64,000 bases of DNA from Chitinophaga sancti (GCF_034087045.1 NZ_CP139247.1:3560001-3624000); one strand, 5' to 3'. Positions 8,676 through 18,480 are shown, counted from the first letter of the stretch. A program made the numbers and translations. Notes: generated from the letters alone by a model not told the origin.

Positions 8676-9725
8676 TCAGGCAGTTTTGAAGGCTTGTTTT
8701 AATTGCTGTTGCAATGTTTCCAGCTGGGGTTTTTGATGCAGTGCAGTTACGACAATACGGTTAATGGGTGGACTATCCGGATCAGGGTAGCCAAAAGAGG
8801 AGATGATGGTTCCTTTGTGTTCCAGCTCTTTTTCAATACGCGCTTTCACCAGGAAGATAGGCAGTTGAAAAGGATTATGTAGCTGAGGCATATCAGCCGT
8901 CATCGCTGCAAACTCAGCGATGCTTTGCTGCATCAGTTTCCGTTGATGATGATGTAGTTTTTTGCTTTGCAGAAATGCCCAGGCACTGGCTGGCATCAAT
9001 GAAGTACCGGCTGTAAAAGCGGGTGTTTTTTTTATAGCGATAATGTCTTCCAGTCTACCCGAGACCACACCTCCCTGTATGCTAAATGCCTTGGCCAGCG
9101 AGGCGGAGAGCAGGTAGCGGAGTGGCGGGTGCTGTGGCAGTACATGAACAATACCATTACCGTTGGGTCCCAATACACCAAAGCCATGAGAGTCGTCAAT
9201 CACTACCATCACTTCTTTATTAATTTCATTCAGCCAGTTGAAATCGTTGATAGTGCTGGTGAGTGGATTCACACTATCGGCCACGATCACAAAGGTGCGA
9301 TCCGGCCAGGCATTTACTTTCTCAATCGTTTGTGCTGTCCATTCTTCCCATGTCAGATTGGGTATAATGGCTTTACCTAAACGGAGCGAGGGATGTGTGG
9401 TAGGAGAGTAGCAAAGCTCACCCTGTGTGGCAGCGTAATGCACCGCTGCCTGCGAGGCGAGGTAGCCGGAAGAAAAGGAAGCTGCTGCGGGGTGTTTGAG
9501 CATGTCAGCAAGTGTATCGTCCAGTTCTTCATATAGATCAAGGCGTAAGTTAGCAATGCGGGAAGACACAAATACGGTTCCGTACAGGTCTATGCCGTTA
9601 CGGAGTGCTTCTTTATAATGAGGATGCGCGTGCAGCCCCAGGTAAGAGAAGCCGGAGAAGAAAAGGTATTCTTTTCCGCTGATGTGGGTTACCTTGTCAG
9701 GAGTCGAATTTGTGTGCAAATACAT
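8676..9725 (-). CDS. PLP-dependent aminotransferase, alpha-oxoamine synthase (BioF/Kbl-like) group
   Basis: 349-residue fold-type I PLP enzyme resembling 8-amino-7-oxononanoate synthase and 2-amino-3-ketobutyrate ligase. Family features are FFSGFSYLGL near the N-terminus, SFSSGYLASQAAV, the PLP-contacting DDSHGFGVLGPNG (residues 177-189), and the Schiff-base lysine in SASLAKAFSIQGG (Lys212). At 349 residues it is shorter than the usual 390 or so of BioF, and no biotin genes are nearby, so a bioF label is not justified. It starts on the base after the stop of the upstream lipoprotein gene and ends two bases before the TraB gene. The acyl donor and amino acid are unknown. Confidence 0.8.
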   Translation of the reverse strand: MYLHTNSTPDKVTHISGKEYLFFSGFSYLGLHAHPHYKEALRNGIDLYGTVFVSSRIANLRLDLYEELDDTLADMLKHPAAASFSSGYLASQAAVHYAATQGELCYSPTTHPSLRLGKAIIPNLTWEEWTAQTIEKVNAWPDRTFVIVADSVNPLTSTINDFNWLNEINKEVMVVIDDSHGFGVLGPNGNGIVHVLPQHPPLRYLLSASLAKAFSIQGGVVSGRLEDIIAIKKTPAFTAGTSLMPASAWAFLQSKKLHHHQRKLMQQSIAEFAAMTADMPQLHNPFQLPIFLVKARIEKELEHKGTIISSFGYPDPDSPPINRIVVTALHQKPQLETLQQQLKQAFKTA

Positions 9726-10130
9726 TTATTCAGCCTTTGTTTTCAAAATGAAATAGTAATCACCTGATTTCACTTTCATATCGAAGTGCATATCATCGAG
9801 GGTAACAACGGTGACAAGGTTCTCGTAAGTACGATCTCCGTTATTAGCAGTGATGGAGATGACCTTTCCGGCGCTGAGCATCTTGTATTTGCCGGAATCA
9901 GGTTTATTATCGATCGTAGCAATGAAGAGGTTGTTGTCGAGGAACTGGTAGAACACGTTCGTATAATAGCCTCTTTTCAGTTCAGTCGCCTGGTTGATTT
10001 GCGTGATGTCATAACCGGAGCCGGGTGGAACAACTACATCGTACACTCTCCATTTTTTATGGAGGAGTTGTTTGTCGCCAGCGCCACAAGAGCAGAGAAA
10101 AAGGATGGCTAATAGAGCGATATATTTCAC
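9726..10130 (-). CDS. small predicted lipoprotein
   Basis: 134 residues with a clear SPII signal: MKYIALLAILFLCSCGAGDK, lipobox cysteine about residue 15. The mature part is beta-rich (KWRVYDVVVPPGSGYDI, FLDNNLFIATIDNKPDSGKY) and ends in YYFILKTKAE, a pattern like the small lipocalin-type lipoproteins common in Bacteroidota. No enzyme motif is visible. It is first of three abutting leftward genes (lipoprotein, AOS-like enzyme, TraB-like), with no gap to the second, so these are almost certainly co-transcribed. The role is unknown. Confidence 0.75.
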   Translation of the reverse strand: MKYIALLAILFLCSCGAGDKQLLHKKWRVYDVVVPPGSGYDITQINQATELKRGYYTNVFYQFLDNNLFIATIDNKPDSGKYKMLSAGKVISITANNGDRTYENLVTVVTLDDMHFDMKVKSGDYYFILKTKAE

Positions 10131-10199
10131 GGGAGAATAATTTTATGGGAACAAGTTAAAGCAATTTGCGTTACTGGCAGCCGCCAGTAACGCAAAAAG

Positions 10200-10721
10200 T
10201 CATTTCATCATACTATCATTAAATGCCTGTGAGCCGCCCTTCGGAATGCTCAGACTCAACCACTTGTCGCCTTTCAGGATCTTTCCTAAATATACAATCT
10301 GTCCTACATGATACGGTACATGCATCAGTTGCCTGTTGATGGCATCTACGACTACATGTGGCTCACTCCTGATCAATACCTTCTTCTCCAGGTCATCCGG
10401 TGTAAGACTGCCGATAGCATCCAGTATTATTGTCCAGCCTTCATTCCACAATTGGATAATGGCTTCCTTCGAAGCGACGTCATTCTCAAACTCACTGTCC
10501 CTGTTTCTCCATGCCTTCTCTCCATCCGATGTCAGGAAGTCTGTCCAACGCGAACGCATGTTCCCGCTCAGGTGTTTTACGATCAGGTAAATGCTGTTAG
10601 GCTCACCTTCCGGTTGCCACAGCAGTTGCTCACCTGTCAGTTGGGCGATGGTTTTGTCGCCCAGTGATTTGTAGTAGGACAGTCTTTCAAGTGCGCTGTC
10701 CAGGTAGATCTTTCCAAGCAT
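10200..10721 (-). CDS. DinB superfamily protein (DUF1572-type)
   Basis: 173-residue four-helix protein of the DinB/YfiT-like group. It shows IYLIVKHLSGNMRSRWTDFL after the first helix and RQLMHVPYHVGQIVYLGKIL late, supplying the histidines that form the metal site in this superfamily. Relatives include thiol-dependent transferases and DNA-damage-induced proteins, but the substrate of DUF1572 members is unknown. It lies 11 bp downstream of ggt on the same strand, so the two are probably one transcript. Confidence 0.8.
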   Translation of the reverse strand: MLGKIYLDSALERLSYYKSLGDKTIAQLTGEQLLWQPEGEPNSIYLIVKHLSGNMRSRWTDFLTSDGEKAWRNRDSEFENDVASKEAIIQLWNEGWTIILDAIGSLTPDDLEKKVLIRSEPHVVVDAINRQLMHVPYHVGQIVYLGKILKGDKWLSLSIPKGGSQAFNDSMMK

Positions 10722-10732
10722 AATAGTATGTA

Positions 10733-12418
10733 TTAATAACCAGCAGCACTGTCATCACCGCGTTTATCGCCAACAGCATTCATCTGTCCATCTGCGTTTA
10801 CTTTAATGACTTCAGTACGACCGATATGTCCTCTTGTCGTGATCTTGTACCCCATTTTTTCCAGGTCTGGCAATGGTGCTTTCTCGAAATCTTCTTCTAC
10901 CACTACTTCATCCGGCAGCCACTGATGATGGAATTTAGGCGCATCTACAGCGTCTTTCGGAGACATGTTAAACTCCAGCAGGTTCATTAATGTCTGGAAT
11001 ACTGAAGTGATGATTGTGGAACCACCCGGTGTACCTGCTACAATGTAGGGCATTTGGTTTTTTAAAACAATGGTGGGCGTCATGGAGCTCAACATTCTTT
11101 TGCCAGGGGCAATGGCATTGGCTTCATTACCTACCAGGCCATACATATTGGGTACGCCTGGTTTTACACTGAAATCATCCATTTCATTATTCAGCAGGAA
11201 ACCTGCACTGCCTACTACTACTTTAGAACCATAACCACCATTCAATGTAGTGGTCACAGATACTGCATTTCCTTCGGCATCCATTACAGAGAGGTGAGTG
11301 GTTTCATCACTTTCATGAATGCTACCAGCCTTTACAACTTCGCTGGAACCAGCTTTGGTTGAGTCGAAGTTATTCATGCGTGATCGGATATAAGTAGCAT
11401 CAGTCAGTTGTTTCACCGGTACCTTTACAAAATCAGGATCACCCAGGAACTGTGCCCTGTCAGCATAAGCGCGTCTTTCTGCTTCTATCATCAGCTGTAT
11501 AGATTTCACAGAATGAAAGCCCCATGAAGCTAAAGGATAAGGAGCCACCATGCCCATAAGCTGTTGCAGCGCAATACCACCACTACTTGGCAGCGGCATA
11601 GTGACAATGTCGTATTGTTTATATTTAAACACGACCGGTGTTCTGTCTACCGCACGATAAGATTTCAGGTCTTCTAATGTGATCAGGCCATTGGCTCTTT
11701 CCATTTCATCTACGATCTTCCGGGCAGTTTCACCTTCATAAAAACCTTCACGACCTTTGTCTCGTATTAGTTTCAGTGTGTTGGCCAGGTCTTCCTGGAT
11801 CAGTATATCTCCTTCCTTCCAGGGAGTGTCGCGCATAAATGCGTTGTCTTCGGTATTGAGTTTTTTAAATTGTGCCTGTGTCGCATTGAGGCTACGGGCT
11901 TCAGCAGCTGTAATCGCAAAGCCTTTTTCGGCCAGCCGTATTGCCGGGGCAATCAGTTTCTTCATAGGTAATCTGGCATAAGGCAGGGACGAAAACAGGC
12001 CGGCTACAGTACCTGGTACACCACAGGCCAGGTGACCGTCGATGCTGAGCGACCTGACAGGATTACCGTCAGCATCCAGGTACATGTCCCTGGTTGCCTT
12101 TGCTGGTGCCGCTTCCCGATAGTCAAGCGTTACGTTTTTACCCGTCTTCAGGTGGGCCACCATAAATCCACCACCACCCAGGTTACCGGCGGCGGGATAT
12201 ACAACTGCCAGCGCCAGCTGGGTTGCAATTGCAGCATCTACAGCATTACCACCTTGTTTCATGACTTCAATCCCAGCCAGACTGGCAAGGGGATGGGCCG
12301 AGACAACGGCACCATGAGAAGCATTTGTTTCTTTTTCAATTTTGTAGTGGATTGCGTCGTCCTGCGCATAAATACTGGTGCAGGAGAACAACGTAAGCGT
12401 GAGTAATACTGTGCGCAT
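10733..12418 (-). CDS. ggt: gamma-glutamyltransferase
   Basis: Secreted N-terminal-nucleophile enzyme that cleaves or transfers the gamma-glutamyl group of glutathione; 561 residues with a signal peptide ending near SIYAQ. The proenzyme is expected to self-cleave before Thr374 in DETTHLSVMDAEGNAVSVTT. Other family residues are present: GGGGFMVAHL (about 81-90), YREAAP with the substrate-binding arginine, SSMTPTIV (oxyanion serines) and GTPGGSTIITSVFQ. The length is usual for a bacterial GGT. The gene heads a leftward pair with the DinB-like gene, and diverges from the TonB-dependent receptor at 12540 across about 120 bp. Confidence 0.95.
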   Translation of the reverse strand: MRTVLLTLTLFSCTSIYAQDDAIHYKIEKETNASHGAVVSAHPLASLAGIEVMKQGGNAVDAAIATQLALAVVYPAAGNLGGGGFMVAHLKTGKNVTLDYREAAPAKATRDMYLDADGNPVRSLSIDGHLACGVPGTVAGLFSSLPYARLPMKKLIAPAIRLAEKGFAITAAEARSLNATQAQFKKLNTEDNAFMRDTPWKEGDILIQEDLANTLKLIRDKGREGFYEGETARKIVDEMERANGLITLEDLKSYRAVDRTPVVFKYKQYDIVTMPLPSSGGIALQQLMGMVAPYPLASWGFHSVKSIQLMIEAERRAYADRAQFLGDPDFVKVPVKQLTDATYIRSRMNNFDSTKAGSSEVVKAGSIHESDETTHLSVMDAEGNAVSVTTTLNGGYGSKVVVGSAGFLLNNEMDDFSVKPGVPNMYGLVGNEANAIAPGKRMLSSMTPTIVLKNQMPYIVAGTPGGSTIITSVFQTLMNLLEFNMSPKDAVDAPKFHHQWLPDEVVVEEDFEKAPLPDLEKMGYKITTRGHIGRTEVIKVNADGQMNAVGDKRGDDSAAGY

Positions 12419-12539
12419 CTGAAACGTATTTTATTCTTATCGATCAATTTAGTATTTTGGTTAACAGCCTATAGTCTATAACCCATATTCGCCAACTTCA
12501 AAGAACAAATCTAAATATAAAACCCAAAATCTACTTCGT

Positions 12540-15311
12540 ATGATTTACCCAGTTAACCATTTTCGGGGGCTATTGCTCCTTTTTTCTCTATTAATCGTCT
12601 CGACACAATTGACATTTTCCCAGACAGCAGGCATCATTACAGGCATTGTCAAAGACGGCAATGGCGCTGTATTACCCGGGGCTACCGTACAGATCGAACG
12701 TACCAACAAAGGTGGTTATACCAATGCCCAGGGACGGTTTTCGCTGGAGACCATCCCCGGCAATTACACCGTGCTGGTGAGTTACGTGGGATTTGTAACA
12801 CAACATCAACCTGTTACTGTAAAAGCCGGAAGTACCTTCGAACTCAACATCTCCCTGGTGGCAAGTACGACCATGAATGAACTGGTAGTACTGGGTTCCC
12901 GCGGTTTGCCACGTAGTCAGACAGAAACACCCGTGCCCGTAGATGTGATAGACATCAAGCGCATAGTGGAAGACGCACCACAGGTGAGTGTAAACCAGAT
13001 CCTGAATTATGTAGCACCTTCTTTCAGCTCCGGGGTGCAAACAGTGGCAGATGGTACTGATCACATTGATCCCGCATCCCTGCGCGGTTTAGGACCTGAC
13101 CAGGTACTGGTATTGGTAAATGGTAAAAGAAGATACACCACAGCACTCGTGAATGTAAACGGCACCTTTGGCCGTGGTGCAGTAGGTACTGATATGAATT
13201 CTATTCCTACTGCCGCCATCGATCGTATTGAGATCTTAAGAGATGGCGCTGCGGCGCAATATGGCTCTGATGCCATTGCAGGTGTGATCAACATTATCCT
13301 GAAGAGTAGCGTCAATCAATTAGGCATCAACGTTACTACAGGAGGGAATGTCACTTCGCAGGCAGACCACAATTTAGATGGACAAACTGTGCAAACCGCC
13401 GTCAATTATGGTATTCCCATTGGTAATAAAGGAGGCTATATCAACTTCGGCGGTTCCTATGATTTCAGGAATTATACCAATCGCTCAGGTGCATGGGTAG
13501 GTACGATCTACAAAGCGTACCCCGGTGGTGTAGATAAGACAGATAGTTTTCTCGTAGCCAATCACATCACCCGCAATGATATCCGCATGCGGGTAGGACA
13601 GTCAAAACTACGCAGTGCACAGCTGTTTGTGAATGCAAAAATTCCGTTGGAAAACAATGGTGAAGTGTACTTCTTTGGTGGCATTGGTTACAGGGCTGGT
13701 AATGCAGCAGGTGTATACCGCCTGCCCAATGATAGCCGCAATGTGATAGACATCTATCCACTGGGGTTCCTGCCAGAGATCAATAGCGATATTTATGATC
13801 GCTCATTCGGCGCGGGAATCAGGGGAACACTCGGTGAATGGAAAGTAGATTTTAGCAATACCTATGGCAGAAATGAATTTGATTTCTCCGTACAGCATTC
13901 GCTGAATGCATCGCTGGAAAATGCATCTCCTACTAAGTTCACCTGTGGAGGACCGATCTTCGCACAGAATACCACGAACCTTGATTTCTCAAGAAGGGTA
14001 GATATTTTTGATATCGCTTTTGGTGCAGAACATCGCTTTGAAAAATACCAGCTGGTAGCAGGTGCAGAGAACTCTTATACAGACTATGGCCGTGCCTCCA
14101 AAATAGGTGTAGATGCCAATGGTCATGATATTTTGATTCCAGATCCACAAGGCCCGATCAATACATTATTTGGTCCTGATGGTTCCGCAAGAGCCGGTGG
14201 TGCACAGGTATTTCCCGGTTTCAGACCAGAGAATGCGATCACTGCCACCCGATCGGCCATTGCCGCATACCTGGATGTAGAAGCCAATTTAAGCAGGGCA
14301 TTCTTATTAGGGGGAGCCATCCGTTTTGAAAACTACAATGATTTCGGTAGCACGACAAACGGTAAGATCACTGCCCGTTACAAACTCAGTGAAGGCACTG
14401 CTATCCGTGGATCGGCCAGCACCGGCTTCAGAGCACCTTCTTTACATCAGCAGTATTATTCTTCTACAAGTACTTTATTTGTAGATGGCGTAGCTTATGA
14501 AGTTGGCACTTTTACAAACGACAGTCGGCCGGCACAACTGCTCGGTATTCCCAAACTCAAGCCAGAGAAGTCAAAGAGCGTGAGTGCAGGTTTCACCACC
14601 ATTGCAGGCAAATTCAGTTTCACCCTGGATGGATACTATACCCGCATCAATGACAGGATCGTATACACCGATCAGTTTTCCGGCAGCAATGCCGATACCG
14701 CTTCTGCAGTAGATAAGGAAATTTACCAGCTACTCTCCCTCGCAAATGCCAACAGGGCAGCTTTCTTTGCGAATGCCATCAACTCAGAAACAAAGGGTGT
14801 CGACCTCGTAGCTACATACAGTACCCGGCTGGGCAAAGGTACTTTCCGTGCAGACCTGTCAGGGACCTATAGTTACACCCAGCAGGTGGGCGATATTCAT
14901 TCTTCTCCCAAACTGAAAGGCAAGGAGAATATCTATTTCAGCCGTACCAGCCGTATTTATTTAGAACGGAGCGTACCACGGGAAAAGGTCAATCTCACAC
15001 TGGCATATACCATCCATAAATTGAACCTGTTTGTAAGAAATGTGCATTTCGGTAGCGTGGAAGAAGCAACCAATGATCCTGCTTTCTACCAGACCTACGG
15101 AGCCAAAGTGATCACAGACGTGGCCATAGGTTACCGGCTTACAAAAGAGGTCAAAGTAAGCATCGGCTCCAACAATGTACTGGACGTGTACCCTGACCTG
15201 GTAAAAAATCCAGCCAATACAACGAATAACCAGTTCCGATATAGCCGCCGTGCCACCCAGTTCGGGTATAATGGCCGGTTCTTATTTGCCAGGATAGAAC
15301 TGAATTTGTAA
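12540..15311 (+). CDS. TonB-dependent receptor (non-SusC type)
   Basis: Outer-membrane active transporter, 923 residues. After a signal peptide ending near TFSQTAG there is a carboxypeptidase-regulatory-like domain (GIITGIVKDGNGAVLPGATV), a short linker and a plug domain containing LRGLGPDQVLVLVNGKRR, IDRIEILRDGAAAQYGSDAI and AGVINIILK. The remaining 650 or so residues are beta-barrel, ending in FARIELNL with a terminal hydrophobic residue. There is no STN domain and no SusD partner, so it is more like a siderophore, vitamin or small-peptide receptor than a glycan importer. The ligand is not identifiable. A stem-loop follows the stop. Confidence 0.9.
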   Translation: MIYPVNHFRGLLLLFSLLIVSTQLTFSQTAGIITGIVKDGNGAVLPGATVQIERTNKGGYTNAQGRFSLETIPGNYTVLVSYVGFVTQHQPVTVKAGSTFELNISLVASTTMNELVVLGSRGLPRSQTETPVPVDVIDIKRIVEDAPQVSVNQILNYVAPSFSSGVQTVADGTDHIDPASLRGLGPDQVLVLVNGKRRYTTALVNVNGTFGRGAVGTDMNSIPTAAIDRIEILRDGAAAQYGSDAIAGVINIILKSSVNQLGINVTTGGNVTSQADHNLDGQTVQTAVNYGIPIGNKGGYINFGGSYDFRNYTNRSGAWVGTIYKAYPGGVDKTDSFLVANHITRNDIRMRVGQSKLRSAQLFVNAKIPLENNGEVYFFGGIGYRAGNAAGVYRLPNDSRNVIDIYPLGFLPEINSDIYDRSFGAGIRGTLGEWKVDFSNTYGRNEFDFSVQHSLNASLENASPTKFTCGGPIFAQNTTNLDFSRRVDIFDIAFGAEHRFEKYQLVAGAENSYTDYGRASKIGVDANGHDILIPDPQGPINTLFGPDGSARAGGAQVFPGFRPENAITATRSAIAAYLDVEANLSRAFLLGGAIRFENYNDFGSTTNGKITARYKLSEGTAIRGSASTGFRAPSLHQQYYSSTSTLFVDGVAYEVGTFTNDSRPAQLLGIPKLKPEKSKSVSAGFTTIAGKFSFTLDGYYTRINDRIVYTDQFSGSNADTASAVDKEIYQLLSLANANRAAFFANAINSETKGVDLVATYSTRLGKGTFRADLSGTYSYTQQVGDIHSSPKLKGKENIYFSRTSRIYLERSVPREKVNLTLAYTIHKLNLFVRNVHFGSVEEATNDPAFYQTYGAKVITDVAIGYRLTKEVKVSIGSNNVLDVYPDLVKNPANTTNNQFRYSRRATQFGYNGRFLFARIELNL

Positions 15312-15320
15312 CAGGGAGGG

Positions 15321-15350
15321 AGCACGAAGCTCCCCCCTTTCGTGCTATTT
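15321..15350 (+). terminator. stem-loop after the TonB-dependent receptor gene
   Basis: Arms AGCACGAA (15321-15328) and TTCGTGCT (15339-15346) are perfectly complementary around a C-rich loop and are followed by ATTTT. An alternative GGGAGC/GCTCCC pairing also exists. It is placed as a rho-independent terminator, but the T run is weak. Confidence 0.5.
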
Positions 15351-15370
15351 TGAGTTATTGATATTTTATA

Positions 15371-15378
15371 TATGTTTG
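15371..15378 (+). promoter_or_regulatory. Bacteroidota -7 element TATGTTTG
   Basis: Matches the TAnnTTTG consensus and sits 18 bp upstream of the ATG at 15397, giving a predicted leader of roughly a dozen bases. No clear -33 TTG box was confirmed. Confidence 0.4.
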
Positions 15379-15396
15379 TAAGGGACATAATAACCT

Positions 15397-15783
15397 ATGA
15401 GAACAGCTTTAAAATGCACGGGCACTTTATTGCTGTTTATGATTACAGTGCACTGTAATAACCAGCAACCCGACAATGCGACCTTGAAACAGATTATGCG
15501 CGATGAAGATGGCTCCGTATACAAACGCGTATTTACATTATCGACAGCACCCAACAGGGAACGGGTAGAGATCTATTTCAGATCCGGTGGTCTGAAGGAG
15601 CTTTATTTCCGCAGGGATGGCAGGCTGGAAGGTCCGCGTCAACTCTTTTACAGCAATGGTATGCTATCAGAATCCGGCAACTGGCGGGGTGATCGTCGTA
15701 TAGGTGAGTTCCGTTATTACCGCGAAGATGGGCAGCTGGATTGTGTGCAGTACTTCGGTTTGTTGGGAGACGGTAGCAGGTGA
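15397..15783 (+). CDS. small MORN-repeat-like (YwqK-type) lipoprotein
   Basis: 128 residues. The N-terminus MRTALKCTGTLLLFMITVHC is a signal with a lipobox-like cysteine at residue 20. The mature part has two repeats of the toxin/antitoxin-YwqK or MORN-variant pattern: GGLKELYFRRDGRLEGPRQL and SNGMLSESGNWRGDRRIGEF, then FRYYREDGQLDCVQYF. Such repeats are common in Bacteroidota lipoproteins of unknown role. It ends 40 bp before the M14 peptidase gene and may share its transcript. Confidence 0.7.
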   Translation: MRTALKCTGTLLLFMITVHCNNQQPDNATLKQIMRDEDGSVYKRVFTLSTAPNRERVEIYFRSGGLKELYFRRDGRLEGPRQLFYSNGMLSESGNWRGDRRIGEFRYYREDGQLDCVQYFGLLGDGSR

Positions 15784-15823
15784 TGCTTATATTTCCTATC
15801 TTCATGTAGTAATTCTACAACAG

Positions 15824-18346
15824 ATGAAATACCGTTTACTGACACTGGTTTATGCAGTTCTTGCCACAACTTTTTCCCTTTCTGCTAAAACACTGCCTTC
15901 GCCGGATCAGTTTCTTGGATATCCACTAGGCACACACTTTACACCACACTACCGGGTGTTGGAATACTTCAGGGCAGTAGCCGCCGTTACGCCCAATATG
16001 CAGCTTGAACAATATGGAACTACGTACGAAGGCCGGCCGCTGATGATGGCGACCATCACTTCGCCTGCGAACTTTGCCAGGCTCGGCCAGATCAGGCAGC
16101 ATAATTTGCAGCTGGTGAGTGGAGAAGCAAAGGTGGCGGACAATGATCCTGTCATCGTATGGCTCAGTTACAATGTACACGGAAATGAAGCAGTATCTAC
16201 AGAGGCTGCGATGAAAACCCTGTACACACTGGCCAATAAGAGCAATACACAGCAACAGCAATGGCTTGAAAATACTGTGGTGATCATCGATCCCTGTCTG
16301 AACCCGGACGGTCGTGAGCGTTATGTAAATTACTACAACCAGGTACATACCATTATACCCGATCCGGTATTGTCCGGCAGGGAGCATAAAGAACCCTGGC
16401 CAGGTGGCAGGGCAAACCACTATTACTTTGACCTGAACCGTGACTGGGCATGGCAAACACAAACTGAATCACAGGCAAGGATGAAACAATACAACAGCTG
16501 GATGCCACAGGTACATGTGGATTTTCATGAACAAAGCATCGATGCACCTTATTACTTTGCCCCTGCAGCAGAACCTTTGCACGATATCATCAAACCATGG
16601 CAGAGAGATATGTTGAAGATGATCGGTAAGAACAATGCGAAGTACTTTGATAAAGAAGGCTGGTTGTACTTTACGAAAGAAACATTCGATATGTTTTATC
16701 CCAGCTATGGCGATACATATCCTACGTATAATGGCGCCATCGGTATGACGTATGAACAAGGTGGTGGCGGCCGCGCAGGTATCATGGCCCTGAAACAGGA
16801 TGGTGATACACTGACGCTGGCACAGCGTATTGCACACCACTTTACCACCGGTATGTCTACCATAGAAGTGGCTGCAGGTCAGGGCCAGCAGCTGCTGAAA
16901 GATTTCTCCGGCTACTTCTACGAAGCAAGTCATAACCCCGATGGTCCTTATAAAACATATGTGATCAAATCCGGTGGTAATGCAGAAAAATTAGCTGCTT
17001 TGGCCATATTGCTGAAACGCAATAATATCAAATTCGGGTATGGTGCAAATGGTGCGCGTGCCACTGGTTTCAACTACTTCAGTGGTAAGACAGAAGGATT
17101 CGCTGTCGATAAAGAAGATATGGTGATCAATGCCATGCAACCCCGTTCTAACCTGCTGAAAGTATTGTTTGAACCAGATAGCCGCCTTACTGATTCTATT
17201 ACTTATGATATCACAGCGTGGGCATTGCCTTATACATATGGCTTACAATCCTATGCAGTGAAAGAACCTTTGAATGCAGAGCGCGATACCTTACTGATAC
17301 CGGTCACAGCACCCATGAATTCAGAACGTAGTTATGCCTATCTGGCCAAATGGAATAGTATCAGGGATGTACGTTTTCTTTCCGCCTTATTGAAAAGAAA
17401 AATAAGAGTACGATTTGCAGAAGGCCCTTTTACAGCAGGTGGTAAATCTTATTCTGCCGGCACATTGATCATTACAAGATCAGGGAATGAGGGGATAGGA
17501 GAGGGCTTTGATGTGATGGTGACCGGACTGGCTAAAACAGTGGGTGTGACATTGGATGCAGCTAGTACAGGTTTTGTAGATAAAGGCGTTGACTTTGGAT
17601 CTGAAAAAGTTCATTATATCAAACCAATGAGAATCGGATTGTTAATGGGAAGCGGTGTATCTTCACTGGCAGCAGGTGAGATCTGGTATTATTTCGAACA
17701 GCAGATCGGCTACCCGCTTACCATCATTGATCAAAATAACCTGGACCAGGTGAACTGGAAAGATGTGGATGTGTTGATCCTGCCGGATGGTAATTATAAA
17801 TTCCTCGCCGATAAGGAGAATGCAAACAAACTGAAAGATTGGGTGAGCAATGGAGGAAAACTGATTGCATTGCAGGATGCATTATTCCAGGTAGCGCAGC
17901 AGGAGTGGGGTATCAAAGTGAAGAAAGATGCCATGCCGGGCCTGGATGAAAAGAAGGATGAATATGCACTCCTGAAGAGTTATGGAAACAGGGAGAGAGA
18001 TGGTATCAAACAGGCGATTCCGGGCGCTATTTACAGGGTACAACTGGATAATACGCATCCGTTGGCATTTGGATTTTCAGATACTTATTATACCCTGAAA
18101 CAGGATGACAGGTTGTATGAATTTATGGATAGTGATGGCTGGAATGTAGGTATACTGAAAAAGGATAATTACCTCAGTGGATTTGTAGGAACAGAAACCC
18201 GCAAGCGCCTGAAAGATGGATTGCTATTTGGTGTGAAGGAAATCGGGAATGGTAAGGTGGTAATGCTGGCAGATGATCCCCTCTTCCGCAGTTTCTGGGA
18301 GAATGGGAAATTGCTGTTTGGCAATGCGGTATTCATGGTATTCTAA
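15824..18346 (+). CDS. M14-family zinc carboxypeptidase with C-terminal GATase-like domain
   Basis: Exported metallopeptidase, about 840 residues, with a signal peptide MKYRLLTLVYAVLATTFSLS. The M14 zinc site is seen as NVHGNEAVSTEA (His119, Glu122) and the third histidine in VHVDFHEQS (His231 or His235). MTYEQGGGGRAG supplies the probable catalytic glutamate. The C-terminal quarter (IGLLMGSGVSSLAAGEIWYY, DVDVLILPDG, LKDWVSNGGKLIAL) resembles the class I glutamine-amidotransferase-like domain often fused to this Bacteroidota group. ATG at 15824 is chosen because the signal peptide begins there; an upstream in-frame ATG at 15704 lies inside the preceding gene. Confidence 0.88.
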   Translation: MKYRLLTLVYAVLATTFSLSAKTLPSPDQFLGYPLGTHFTPHYRVLEYFRAVAAVTPNMQLEQYGTTYEGRPLMMATITSPANFARLGQIRQHNLQLVSGEAKVADNDPVIVWLSYNVHGNEAVSTEAAMKTLYTLANKSNTQQQQWLENTVVIIDPCLNPDGRERYVNYYNQVHTIIPDPVLSGREHKEPWPGGRANHYYFDLNRDWAWQTQTESQARMKQYNSWMPQVHVDFHEQSIDAPYYFAPAAEPLHDIIKPWQRDMLKMIGKNNAKYFDKEGWLYFTKETFDMFYPSYGDTYPTYNGAIGMTYEQGGGGRAGIMALKQDGDTLTLAQRIAHHFTTGMSTIEVAAGQGQQLLKDFSGYFYEASHNPDGPYKTYVIKSGGNAEKLAALAILLKRNNIKFGYGANGARATGFNYFSGKTEGFAVDKEDMVINAMQPRSNLLKVLFEPDSRLTDSITYDITAWALPYTYGLQSYAVKEPLNAERDTLLIPVTAPMNSERSYAYLAKWNSIRDVRFLSALLKRKIRVRFAEGPFTAGGKSYSAGTLIITRSGNEGIGEGFDVMVTGLAKTVGVTLDAASTGFVDKGVDFGSEKVHYIKPMRIGLLMGSGVSSLAAGEIWYYFEQQIGYPLTIIDQNNLDQVNWKDVDVLILPDGNYKFLADKENANKLKDWVSNGGKLIALQDALFQVAQQEWGIKVKKDAMPGLDEKKDEYALLKSYGNRERDGIKQAIPGAIYRVQLDNTHPLAFGFSDTYYTLKQDDRLYEFMDSDGWNVGILKKDNYLSGFVGTETRKRLKDGLLFGVKEIGNGKVVMLADDPLFRSFWENGKLLFGNAVFMVF

Positions 18347-18399
18347 CCCCCTTAAAAACTTATTTTCAATTTTTAAAGCCGGCCGCAGGCCTTGCCTCC

Positions 18400-18452
18400 C
18401 CGCGATTGAAAGCTGATACCTACGGTATCAGCTTTCAATCGCGGCTATTTTT
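18400..18452 (+). terminator. strong rho-independent terminator
   Basis: A perfect 21-bp stem (arms 18400-18420 and 18424-18444) with a 3-base loop TAC is followed by CTATTTTTTT. The T run lies on the + strand side, so it ends the M14 peptidase transcript. The stem is unusually long and mismatch-free. Confidence 0.85.
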
Positions 18453-18480
18453 TTATAAAAACCCCGATTGAGTCAATTTT

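Noticed and set aside
8676..9725. Calling the PLP enzyme bioF
   Set aside because: It is shorter than BioF and no biotin gene is adjacent; the alpha-oxoamine-synthase family has several other activities.
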